Source: Sulfitobacter sp.
GTDB lineage: Bacteria; Pseudomonadota; Alphaproteobacteria; Rhodobacterales; Rhodobacteraceae
Reading direction: 5' to 3'
Assembly: GCA_024636445.1 (NCBI GenBank)
Contig: JAGXHE010000042.1
Coordinates: forward strand, 1 to 59,901
Length of the DNA stretch: 59,901 nt
Part shown: positions 26,474-33,681 of the stretch, piece by piece
Numbering within the stretch: the stretch's first letter is position 1
How the letters are laid out: each line of letters opens with the position of its first letter
Program-made: the position numbers and the translations under genes
Notes under the pieces: generated by a model
Seen by the model: the letters and a program-made list of their open reading frames with translations, nothing else
Databases searched by the model: none
Told to the model about the DNA's origin: nothing

Positions 26474-27262
26474 CTATTTTTTGTGAAAATCAGGCGGACG
26501 TTTCTCCAGGAACGCACGCAGACCTTCCTGAGCGCCAGCCGATGTCTGAGACATCGCGGCAGACAGACTTTCGGTGAACAGACCGTCAGAGCGGGACATA
26601 TCGCCAATGCGCCCGATGGCCTGAATCATCAGATAATTCGAGAAGGGCGCATTGTCCGCCACGTCGCGCGCCAGCTTTTTCGCCAACGGCAGGGCCTCGC
26701 CCTCGCCCACGGAATAATGCGCCAGCCCCAGCCGCAGACCGTCTTCGGCTCCGTAGTTACGGCCCGTCAGCATCATTTCGCGCATCCGGTCGGCGCCGAT
26801 GATCCGGCCAACCCGCACGGTCGCACCACCGCCGACAAAGATACCGCGACGCCCCTCCGGCAGCTGGAAACGCACCGAAGGTTCGGCAATGCGTACATGC
26901 GCCGAAGTGGCGATTTCCAACCCGCCGCCGATCACCGCACCGGTCATCGCCGCGATCACCGGAAGCCCGCCGTATTCGATCAGATCGGCCACGCGGTGCC
27001 AGTTGCGCGAGTGATATACCGTCTGTTCAGGGTTGCGATGCTCGTGTTCCGACAGGTCCAGACCCGAGCAGAAATGCCCACCCTCGCCATAAAGGATCAC
27101 CGCGCGCACGCCTTCGGGTGGACGGGAAAAGAAATCGTCCAGCGCCGCCACCAGAGCGTCGTTCATGGCGTTGCGCTTTTCGGGACGGTCAAAGATGATG
27201 GTTGCGATATCGTCTTCGATCTCGATGCGGGTCACGCTTGTCTTGGCTGTACCGTCGGCCAC
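26474..27262 (-). CDS. Enoyl-CoA hydratase/crotonase family protein
   Basis: This 262-residue crotonase-fold enzyme starts at GTG, nine bases after GGGAGG. The oxyanion-hole segments are GGHFCSGLDLSEH and AVIGGGLEIATSAHVRIAE. Catalytic-Glu positions are best read at LPEGRRGIFVGGGATVRV, where the Glu of the LPE turn corresponds to one catalytic glutamate. The C-terminus LRAFLEKRPPDFHKK is typical. In the proposed scheme it hydrates the cinnamoyl-CoA double bond (CouM/PhdE-like). An alternative is hydratase-lyase (HCHL/FerB) chemistry giving an aldehyde, which is less likely because a dehydrogenase and a hydrolase for the oxidative route are present. It leads the operon with TRAP genes. Confidence 0.85.
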   Translation of the reverse strand: MADGTAKTSVTRIEIEDDIATIIFDRPEKRNAMNDALVAALDDFFSRPPEGVRAVILYGEGGHFCSGLDLSEHEHRNPEQTVYHSRNWHRVADLIEYGGLPVIAAMTGAVIGGGLEIATSAHVRIAEPSVRFQLPEGRRGIFVGGGATVRVGRIIGADRMREMMLTGRNYGAEDGLRLGLAHYSVGEGEALPLAKKLARDVADNAPFSNYLMIQAIGRIGDMSRSDGLFTESLSAAMSQTSAGAQEGLRAFLEKRPPDFHKK

Positions 27263-27303
27263 GAGAATCCTCCCTTTAGAAAAATGTTAAAAGTGTTATA
27301 GAC

Positions 27304-27343
27304 TGTAATTGTTACACAGCATAGCGTTTTTAAGTGATACACT
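27304..27343. promoter_or_regulatory. Divergent promoter with two inverted repeats (crotonase/amidohydrolase)
   Basis: TGTAATTGTTACA (27304-27316) is a perfect TGTAA-N3-TTACA dyad and contains TAATTGTTA, the same nine bases found before marR. AGTGATACACT (27333-27343) is a second perfect dyad with a 3-base spacer. Both lie in the AT-rich 109-bp gap between divergent operons, a good place for control by the cluster's MarR protein. Confidence 0.5.
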
Positions 27344-27371
27344 CGCTACAGCCCTGAGGGAGGAATGATTC

Positions 27372-28259
27372 TTGGTAGATTTTGCATCCGTTCGCGCGAT
27401 CGACTTTCACACCCACGCAGAGGAACCCTGCTGCGTTCACCGTGATGACGGTTATAACGAATTTCAGTCGGGCATGGCGGCCTATTTCAAGAACCCGGCT
27501 GGCGCCGAAGGTATGCTGCCCACGGTGCAGGATACGGCCAACTATTACCGCGAACGCAACATCGCGGCGGTGATCTTTCCGGTGGACGCAGAGCGCGAGA
27601 CGGGGTTTCGGCGCTATTCCAACGAAGAGGTCGCAGGCCTCTGCGCCGAAAATGATGACATCCTGATCCCCTTCGCCTCGGTCGATCCGCACAAGGGCAA
27701 GGCGGGCGCACGCGAAGTGCGCCGTCTGGTGCGTGATTTCGGCGTGCGCGGGTTCAAGTTTCACCCGACGATGCAGGGCTTTTACCCCAATGACCGCGAG
27801 ACCTGCTACACCGTGCTGGAGGCCTGCGCCGAAGAGGGAGTGATCACCCTGTTCCACACCGGCCAGACCGGCGTAGGCTCGGGCATGCGCGGCGGCATGG
27901 GGATGCGGCTGAAATACTCCAACCCGATGTATCTGGATGACGTGGCGGTGGATTTCCCCGACATGAAGATCATTCTGGCACACCCGTCGTTTCCCTGGAC
28001 CGAAGAGGGTCTGGCCGTCGCCCAGCACAAGCCAAACGTCTATTACGATATGTCCGGCTGGTCGCCCAAATACTTCCCCGAGACATTCATCCGCTACGCC
28101 AACTCGATATTGAAAAAGAAGATGCTGTTCGGATCGGACTGGCCCGCGATTACCCCCGACCGCTGGTTGGCGGATTTCGAGGCCGCACCGTTCAAGGACG
28201 AAGTGCGCCCGCTGATCCTGAAAGAAAACGCACTGCGCCTGCTGGGCGAAACCGTGTGA
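27372..28259 (+). CDS. Amidohydrolase-superfamily hydrolase (beta-ketoacyl-CoA hydrolase-like)
   Basis: This 295-residue PF04909-type metal hydrolase starts at TTG nine bases after GGGAGG; no in-frame ATG fits the conserved N-terminus. Metal-site residues are IDFHTHAEEP (HxH), GFKFHPTMQGF, TLFHTGQTG, ILAHPSFPW and FGSDWPAI with the catalytic Asp. Members beside CoA-ligase, crotonase and SDR genes (CouO in Rhodococcus, PhdC in Corynebacterium) cleave the aryl beta-ketoacyl-CoA to an aromatic acid and acetyl-CoA. That role is assigned here by gene neighbourhood. It begins a rightward operon with the P450 and flavin monooxygenase, divergent from the crotonase. Confidence 0.82.
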   Translation: MVDFASVRAIDFHTHAEEPCCVHRDDGYNEFQSGMAAYFKNPAGAEGMLPTVQDTANYYRERNIAAVIFPVDAERETGFRRYSNEEVAGLCAENDDILIPFASVDPHKGKAGAREVRRLVRDFGVRGFKFHPTMQGFYPNDRETCYTVLEACAEEGVITLFHTGQTGVGSGMRGGMGMRLKYSNPMYLDDVAVDFPDMKIILAHPSFPWTEEGLAVAQHKPNVYYDMSGWSPKYFPETFIRYANSILKKKMLFGSDWPAITPDRWLADFEAAPFKDEVRPLILKENALRLLGETV

Positions 28260-28322
28260 CAACCGTTTGCCGGTGCGGGCAAGCCCCGCCGGTACAACAT
28301 TGGTTCTGGGAGGAAACCGACG

Positions 28323-28370
28323 ATGCCAACGACATATGATACACGCCCGTCACGGGGGCCCGCCGTATGA
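28323..28370 (+). other. 15-codon leader ORF coupled to the P450 gene
   Basis: The frame MPTTYDTRPSRGPAV has the best ribosome-binding site nearby (GGGAGG, nine bases upstream). Its TGA overlaps the P450 ATG (GTATGA). The P450's own upstream sequence offers only a G-run. It may work as a translational-coupling leader. Confidence 0.4.
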
Positions 28371-29551
28371 GCACGGGCACCTTGGCACCTCTGGACGAGA
28401 CGATCACGCTGGACCAGCTGGACCGCGATCCTTATCCCATCTACCGTCGCCTGCGCGCTGAAACGCCGGTGTTGCGTGTCAAATCGGTCGGCCGCACCCT
28501 GCTGACCAAGGCCGAAGACACCAAATACGTTAAGGACACGCCCGAGATTTTCAGCTCGGACGATCCCAATACACCGATGAAACGGGCATTTCAGGCGCAC
28601 ACGCTGATGCGCAAGGACGGCGAGGACCACAAGCGAGAGCGTATGGCGATGGCCCCCACCTTTGCGCCCAAGGTGATCATGAACGAATGGATGCCGCGCT
28701 ATAAACAGATCGCAGAGGACTATGTCGCCCGTCTGCCGCGTGGCGAGATTGTCGATCTGTTCCCGGCACTCTCCGGGCCCTATGCCGCGCACGGTCTGGC
28801 CGTGCTGCTGGGACTGGACGGGGCGACCGATGACCAGATGCAACATTGGTCACAGGCGCTGATCAACGGCGCGGGCAACTTCGGTTGGAAAGACGCGCCC
28901 TTTGCCGTCTCGGATCAGGCCAACACCGAAATGAACGCGCTGATGGACAGCCTGCAAGACCGCCACCGCGCCGACCCGAACAACTCGGCAATGTCGGTGA
29001 TGCTGAACGCCGATGATCCCATCGAGATGAGCCAGATCTACTCCAACATCAAGATCGCCATCGGCGGTGGCATCAACGAGCCCCGAGATGCGCTGAACAC
29101 CGTCATCTACGGCCTGCTGACCAACCCCGACCAGCTGGAAGAGGTGAAACGCAATGCCGATTGGGACAAATCCTTCGAAGAAGCGGTGCGCTGGGTCGCG
29201 CCAATTCAGGCGTCGGCCCGTCTGGTTCTGGAAGACACGGAAATCCGCGGCTATCACATCCCCAAGGGCGATACGGTGATGACCATCCAGGCCAGCGCCT
29301 GCCGCGACGAGGACCTTTACGAGAACGGCGAAGACTTCATCGTTTATCGCGACAAGAACCCGCATCAGGCATTCGGCAACGGGCCGCACTTTTGTCAGGG
29401 CACCCATGTGGCGCGCCGCGCGGTGGGACAAGTGATGCTGCCAATACTGTTCGACCGTTTCCCCGACATGACGATCCCCGACACCGACGACGTCATCTGG
29501 CGCGGCTTTGGCTTTCGTGGTCCGGTGCAAATTCCGGTGCTGCTGAAGTGA
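28367..29551 (+). CDS. Cytochrome P450 (GcoA/CYP255-like)
   Basis: This soluble bacterial P450 has 394 residues. The haem-thiolate loop is FGNGPHFCQGTHVARR (Cys at about 344) and the K-helix pair is SFEEAVRWVAP with the E-x-x-R charge pair. The I-helix, normally A/G-G-x-D/E-T, reads IGGGINEPRDALN and has no Thr and no acid-Thr pair. The N-terminal segment LDQLDRDPYPIYRRLRAETP, the NEPR I-helix and the ending GFGFRGPVQIPV closely resemble, from memory, GcoA (CYP255A, aromatic O-demethylase). No reductase or ferredoxin gene is adjacent. It overlaps the next gene by four bases. A ring-methoxy or ring-alkyl aromatic acid is a sensible but unproven substrate. Confidence 0.85.
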   Translation: MSTGTLAPLDETITLDQLDRDPYPIYRRLRAETPVLRVKSVGRTLLTKAEDTKYVKDTPEIFSSDDPNTPMKRAFQAHTLMRKDGEDHKRERMAMAPTFAPKVIMNEWMPRYKQIAEDYVARLPRGEIVDLFPALSGPYAAHGLAVLLGLDGATDDQMQHWSQALINGAGNFGWKDAPFAVSDQANTEMNALMDSLQDRHRADPNNSAMSVMLNADDPIEMSQIYSNIKIAIGGGINEPRDALNTVIYGLLTNPDQLEEVKRNADWDKSFEEAVRWVAPIQASARLVLEDTEIRGYHIPKGDTVMTIQASACRDEDLYENGEDFIVYRDKNPHQAFGNGPHFCQGTHVARRAVGQVMLPILFDRFPDMTIPDTDDVIWRGFGFRGPVQIPVLLK

Positions 29552-30822
29552 CCCGCGTTCTGATCGCAGGCGGCGGCATCGGCGGGTTGTCTCTGGCGCT
29601 GACCTTGCACCAGATCGGCGTGCCTTGCACCGTCTTCGAGAGCGTCCGCAGCCTGCGCCCCTTGGGCGTGGGCATCAACATCCAGCCCAACGCAGTGCGC
29701 GAGCTGTTCGACATGGGCCTGACGGCGGATGATCTGGACAGCGTCGGCGTGCCCGCCCGCGAATGGGCGATGGTGGGCCTGAACGGTCAGGACATCTACG
29801 CCGAACCTCGCGGGATCGCGGCCGGTTACAACTGGCCGCAATATGCGATGCACCGTGGCCAATTCCACATGTTGCTGGCACGGGTGTTTCAGGACCGCGC
29901 CGGACAGGATGCCATAAGGCTGGGCGCAAAAGTCACCGGCTACGAGACCCACGCCGACGGCACCGTAACCGCGCTGCTCGAACACGCGGATGGCAAAACC
30001 ACGCGCGAGGCTGGCACACTGCTGATCGGGGCCGATGGCATCCACAGCCGCGTGCGCGCGCAAATGCACCCAGATCAGCCGCCAATCCACTGGGGCGGTG
30101 CCGTGATGTGGCGGGGCACGACACTGGCCAAACCGATCCGCACCGGATCATCCTTTGTCGGCCTCGGCACGCATCGTCAGCGTGTGGTGATCTATCCGAT
30201 CTCGCACCCCGATCCCGACACCGGCCTTGCCCTGATAAACTGGATCGCCGAGGTCACGATGGACGATCCGGCCCAGCGCGCCGACATCGGCTGGTTCCGC
30301 GAAGTGCCTATCAGCGACTTCGCCCACCACTTCGACGACTGGGTCTATGACTGGCTGGACGTGCCTGCGCTGATCCGTGGATCGGACATCGCCTTTGAAA
30401 ACCCGATGATCGACCGCGATCCGGTGCCCACATGGGTCGATGGCCCCGTGGCGCTGATGGGCGACGCGGCGCACGCAATGTATCCCACCGGATCGAACGG
30501 CGCGAGCCAGGCGGTCATCGACGCACGCACGCTGGGTGCCGCCTTTGTCGCACACGGCGTGACGGCGCAAGCTCTGGCGGCCTACGACGCGCAACTCTGC
30601 GCACCGATATCCGAGCTGATATTGCGCAATCGTGGGGCGGGGCCTTTCGGCTTGCTGAACATGCTGAACGAACGGTCTGGCGGCGCGTACGACGACATCG
30701 ACGCGGTGATCCCACCGGCCGAGCGTCAGGAGTTCATGGGCAAGTACAAGGCCGCGGCAGGCTTTGCTATCGAGACGCTGAACGCAGCGGCCCCGACGCT
30801 GGCAAAGGGCGCCAAGGTCTAG
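29548..30822 (+). CDS. FAD-dependent aromatic monooxygenase (PhzS/salicylate hydroxylase-like)
   Basis: This 424-residue class-A flavoprotein monooxygenase starts at GTG within the P450 stop (GTGA). The N-terminal dinucleotide motif VLIAGGGIGGLSLALTLHQI is at residues 4-23. LLIGADGIHSRVRA is the middle DG motif, and the FAD-ribityl motif GPVALMGDAAHAMYPTGSNG is near residue 310. The GVGINIQPNAVREL segment after the first strand is typical of the PhzS/salicylate-hydroxylase branch. No signal peptide. As last gene of the amidohydrolase-P450 operon it probably hydroxylates the released benzoate-type product. It overlaps the convergent PfkB gene by four bases. Confidence 0.87.
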   Translation: MTRVLIAGGGIGGLSLALTLHQIGVPCTVFESVRSLRPLGVGINIQPNAVRELFDMGLTADDLDSVGVPAREWAMVGLNGQDIYAEPRGIAAGYNWPQYAMHRGQFHMLLARVFQDRAGQDAIRLGAKVTGYETHADGTVTALLEHADGKTTREAGTLLIGADGIHSRVRAQMHPDQPPIHWGGAVMWRGTTLAKPIRTGSSFVGLGTHRQRVVIYPISHPDPDTGLALINWIAEVTMDDPAQRADIGWFREVPISDFAHHFDDWVYDWLDVPALIRGSDIAFENPMIDRDPVPTWVDGPVALMGDAAHAMYPTGSNGASQAVIDARTLGAAFVAHGVTAQALAAYDAQLCAPISELILRNRGAGPFGLLNMLNERSGGAYDDIDAVIPPAERQEFMGKYKAAAGFAIETLNAAAPTLAKGAKV

Positions 30823-31781
30823 CCGCCAAGCGCCGCGTCAAGCTCTGCACGTGACGGCGGATTGCATCCCGACCGCTCGCAGTTCAGCGCCGCCGCTTGC
30901 CCTGCGCGGGTCAAGAGCGCTTCCAGATCGCTCTGGTCCATGCCGTTCAACGCATCGGCCGACAGCGCCCCACTGTCTGCCAGTGCCGCCAGCAGCGTCG
31001 CCATGAACGTGTCGCCGGCCCCAACCGTATCGACCAGCCGCGTGACATTGGGCATAGGGACGGTGAAACTTGCCGATTGCCCATAGGCGGATGCTTCGCG
31101 AGGGCCGCGCGTCAGCACCACCAAACCGGCGGAACCCGCCGCGCGCAAGGCTGTGATCGCATCGGCCTCGGGCATGTCAGGATAGAGCCAACCCAGATCC
31201 TCGTCGCTTAGCTTTATCAGGTTTGCCACCTGCATCACCCGCCCGACCCGCGCCATATAGTCCGCGCGGTCATGGACCAGAGATGCGCGCACATTCGGGT
31301 CAAAGGACACGAAAATGCCCCGTGCCGCGGCCTCGACCATGACCGTAACCCACACGTCGGCATCCGCACCGTCCACCAGCGCAAGCCCGCCACAATGCAG
31401 GGCCGACGCGTCGCCCGGAATACTGTCCCACAAGCTGCTTTGGGTCACCTGCCGCTCGGCTGTCCCGTCACGGTGAAAAGCATAGGTGGGTATCCCCTGC
31501 TCAAGCGTCACGACCGCGCGCGACGTAGGCGCAGCGCTGCGCGGCGTAGCGATGACGGCACCCGACGCCGTCAAACGGTCGGCCAAAGTATCGCCCAGCG
31601 CGTCCGTGGAAATCGGCGTCACATAATGCGTCTGGACCTCCTGGCGTGCCAGCCCGACCGCCACGTTGAACGGAGAGCCGCCGGGATTGGCGTCGAACAA
31701 CGGCGCACCGTCTTCTTCGCCGGTCTGGACAAAGTCGATCAGGTTCTCGCCGCCAATGGCGATCACGGCTTTGGTCTGCAT
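30819..31781 (-). CDS. PfkB-family carbohydrate kinase (fructokinase-like)
   Basis: This 320-residue sugar kinase has the N-terminal substrate motif GGENLIDFV and NPGGSPFNVAVGLARQ. The lid contains GDTLADRL and the ATP/anion-hole signature is DTVGAGDTFMATLLAAL with the catalytic Asp (~residue 254). The ATG at 31781 is preferred to a GTG three codons upstream because AAAAGG is correctly spaced for it. It is divergent from a ROK regulator across an operator-rich gap and ends in a convergent overlap with the monooxygenase. No transporter sits beside it, so the sugar is unknown. Confidence 0.9.
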   Translation of the reverse strand: MQTKAVIAIGGENLIDFVQTGEEDGAPLFDANPGGSPFNVAVGLARQEVQTHYVTPISTDALGDTLADRLTASGAVIATPRSAAPTSRAVVTLEQGIPTYAFHRDGTAERQVTQSSLWDSIPGDASALHCGGLALVDGADADVWVTVMVEAAARGIFVSFDPNVRASLVHDRADYMARVGRVMQVANLIKLSDEDLGWLYPDMPEADAITALRAAGSAGLVVLTRGPREASAYGQSASFTVPMPNVTRLVDTVGAGDTFMATLLAALADSGALSADALNGMDQSDLEALLTRAGQAAALNCERSGCNPPSRAELDAALGG

Positions 31782-31842
31782 CTGCGGCACCTTTTGAAAA
31801 AATCTGCTTTCCGCCTGAAAACATCGGAATCACACCAGATGT

Positions 31843-31873
31843 CAATAATTAAATCAACATGATTTATGTATTG
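31843..31873. promoter_or_regulatory. 31-bp dyad operator between pfkB-type kinase and ROK genes
   Basis: CAATA-N2-TAAATCA-ACA-TGATTTA-N2-TATTG is symmetric about 31858 with 12 complementary pairs, including two perfect 7-bp arms. A consensus-like -35 box TTGACA for the kinase lies on the minus strand at 31840-31845, inside the left edge, and TTGACT for the other strand starts at 31871. A bound repressor would block both promoters. Confidence 0.7.
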
Positions 31874-31923
31874 ACTTGAACTGCCGGCTTTGGCTTCCTG
31901 ATCCCGCAAGACAGGATTGCCCG

Positions 31924-33075
31924 ATGACCACCGACACCCTCCCCAAACCCTATAATGACCGGCTTTTCCTGCATCTGATCCGCAAGGCCGGCCAGATGAG
32001 CAAGGCCGAGCTGACGCGCGCCTCGGGTCTGTCGGCACAGTCGGCTACGGTCATCGTGAACCGGTTGGTGGCCCAAGGGTTGCTGCGCGCGGGCAAGACA
32101 GTGCGCGGGCGCGTCGGCCAGCCGTCGACCCCATACACGCTCAACCCTGACGCTGCGACGTCTATCGGCGTCAAGGTCGGGCGGCGCTCGCTTGAAGTGG
32201 TCAGCATGACCTTTGATTACCTTGTTCTGGAACGGGTGACGCATCGCTACACCTTTCCACAAGCGGCTGATCTGCGAAGAAAAATCTTCGACACGGTCGC
32301 GGACTTGCTGGATCATCTGACCCCCAAACAGCGCGCAGGGCTGACAGGCATCGGACTGGCCCTGCCCGACCAACTTGCCGATTGGGAAGAGACCATCGGC
32401 GCGCCCCAAGGCGCGATGGCCGACTGGCGCGAAACCGATCTGCGGGCCGAGATTGCAGCACGCTTTGGTGTGCCAACCACGGCCCTCAACGACGCAGCCG
32501 CCGCCTGTCTGGCCGAGTTGAAGACCGGAAATCCGTACACATTCGACAGCTTTGTGTACATCTTTGTCGGCACGTTCATCGGAGGCGGCGTCGCCTTGGG
32601 CGGACGGTTGTTCACCGGCGGGGGGCATGCGGGTGCCATCGGGTCATTGCCTGCGGTGCGCACAGTGGCGGGGCCTTCGCAACAAATGATCGACACCGCG
32701 TCATTGTACATGCTTGAGGAGCGCACAGCAGCCGCGGGCCTGTCGTCAGATGCCTACTACGAAAACGCTCCGCTGGACGCGCAGATGCAAGACATATTCG
32801 ACATCTGGCTCGCCGTCGCCGCGGAAAATATCGCCACGGCCTGTGTCAGCGCGCAGGCGTTTCTGGCCCCGCAAGCCGTCGTGATCGACACCAGCCTGTC
32901 TGACCCACTCAAGGAGCGGCTGATCGCGGCGATCCGTCAAGCCGTCACGCGATTGGACCAGCGCGGGTTGGGAGAGATCACAATCGTTCCCGGCACTGCA
33001 GGAAGCACCGCGCGGGTCACCGGCAGCGGCATCTTGCCGTTTCAGGCAGGCTTCTCCCTCGACACGCCGACCTGA
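31924..33075 (+). CDS. ROK-family transcriptional regulator
   Basis: This 383-residue protein has an N-terminal winged helix (MSKAELTRASGLSAQSATVI, about residues 24-45) and a ROK sugar-kinase-like domain. GIGLALPDQLADW and VGTFIGGGVALGGRLFTGGG mark the actin-like fold. The usual zinc motif after GHxGExGH (CxCGxxGC) is absent: the sequence reads GHAGAIGSLPAVRTVAGPSQ, and no Cys follows in the next 80 residues. The sugar-contact Glu of that motif is Ala as well. It probably still binds a sugar or sugar phosphate and represses the divergent kinase through the 31-bp dyad. The start ATG is preferred over an in-frame codon 16 positions upstream that lies next to the operator. Confidence 0.87.
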   Translation: MTTDTLPKPYNDRLFLHLIRKAGQMSKAELTRASGLSAQSATVIVNRLVAQGLLRAGKTVRGRVGQPSTPYTLNPDAATSIGVKVGRRSLEVVSMTFDYLVLERVTHRYTFPQAADLRRKIFDTVADLLDHLTPKQRAGLTGIGLALPDQLADWEETIGAPQGAMADWRETDLRAEIAARFGVPTTALNDAAAACLAELKTGNPYTFDSFVYIFVGTFIGGGVALGGRLFTGGGHAGAIGSLPAVRTVAGPSQQMIDTASLYMLEERTAAAGLSSDAYYENAPLDAQMQDIFDIWLAVAAENIATACVSAQAFLAPQAVVIDTSLSDPLKERLIAAIRQAVTRLDQRGLGEITIVPGTAGSTARVTGSGILPFQAGFSLDTPT

Positions 33076-33131
33076 GGCGACGCCGCGCGACAGATAAATC
33101 CTGCACGACCCATTGACCTTGGCCAGTCCAA

Positions 33132-33166
33132 TAGTAAGTAAAACGTATAATATATCTAACTTACTA
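33132..33166 (+). promoter_or_regulatory. Promoter and putative MarR operator of the efflux operon
   Basis: Perfect 8-bp arms TAGTAAGT (33132-33139) and ACTTACTA (33159-33166) flank a consensus -10 box TATAAT (33146-33151). A repressor bound to the arms would cover the -10. No good -35 is seen at 16-18 bp. Confidence 0.65.
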
Positions 33167-33180
33167 ATATACGGACCGCC

Positions 33181-33681
33181 ATGCCCGCCTCTCCCGACAG
33201 CCACAACACCGCCCCGAGCGTCATCGACCCTGACAGCCTTGGGTTCCTCATCTCGGACATGGCCCGCCTGATGCGCGCCACCTTCGAGCGTGAAATTGAA
33301 AAGGCCCGCGTCCCCATCACCACATCCGAAGCGCGCGTGCTGGTGCACATGGCGCGCTGCGGTGCGACGCGTCAAAACGTTCTGGCTGACACTCTGGGGC
33401 TTGCGCCGATGAGCGTGACCGGATTTCTCGACTCTCTGGAAAAGGCTGGATTGGTCGTACGCACCGCAGATCCCGCCGACCGGCGCGCCAAGATCGTGAC
33501 GCTGACAGACGCAGCCCAAGAGCTGCTGGACCGCATCGCAATCGCAGGCCAACAGGTTCGCAAGCTGGCACAGGCCGGGCTGACCGACGATCAGGTGGAT
33601 GCGTTCAAATCTGCCGCTCTCGCCATTCGCGCAAACCTTGCAACCGAACGCACCGCATCGCGCACCGAGGCCGCATCATGA
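33181..33681 (+). CDS. MarR-family regulator of the efflux gene
   Basis: This 166-residue winged-helix protein has the recognition region TRQNVLADTLGLAPMSVTGF (residues ~61-80) and wing VVRTADPADRRAKIVTLTDAA, both standard for MarR. The N-terminal helix LGFLISDMARLMRATFERE starts the dimer domain. Its stop overlaps the start of the efflux pump (ATGA), the common arrangement of a drug-sensing repressor and its pump. The ligand cannot be inferred. Confidence 0.9.
   Translation: MPASPDSHNTAPSVIDPDSLGFLISDMARLMRATFEREIEKARVPITTSEARVLVHMARCGATRQNVLADTLGLAPMSVTGFLDSLEKAGLVVRTADPADRRAKIVTLTDAAQELLDRIAIAGQQVRKLAQAGLTDDQVDAFKSAALAIRANLATERTASRTEAAS

Noticed and set aside
26474-27262. Hydroxycinnamoyl-CoA hydratase-lyase (retro-aldol type)
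   Set aside because: No aldehyde dehydrogenase is linked, while the SDR and amidohydrolase expected for the beta-oxidative route are present; kept as the less likely alternative.
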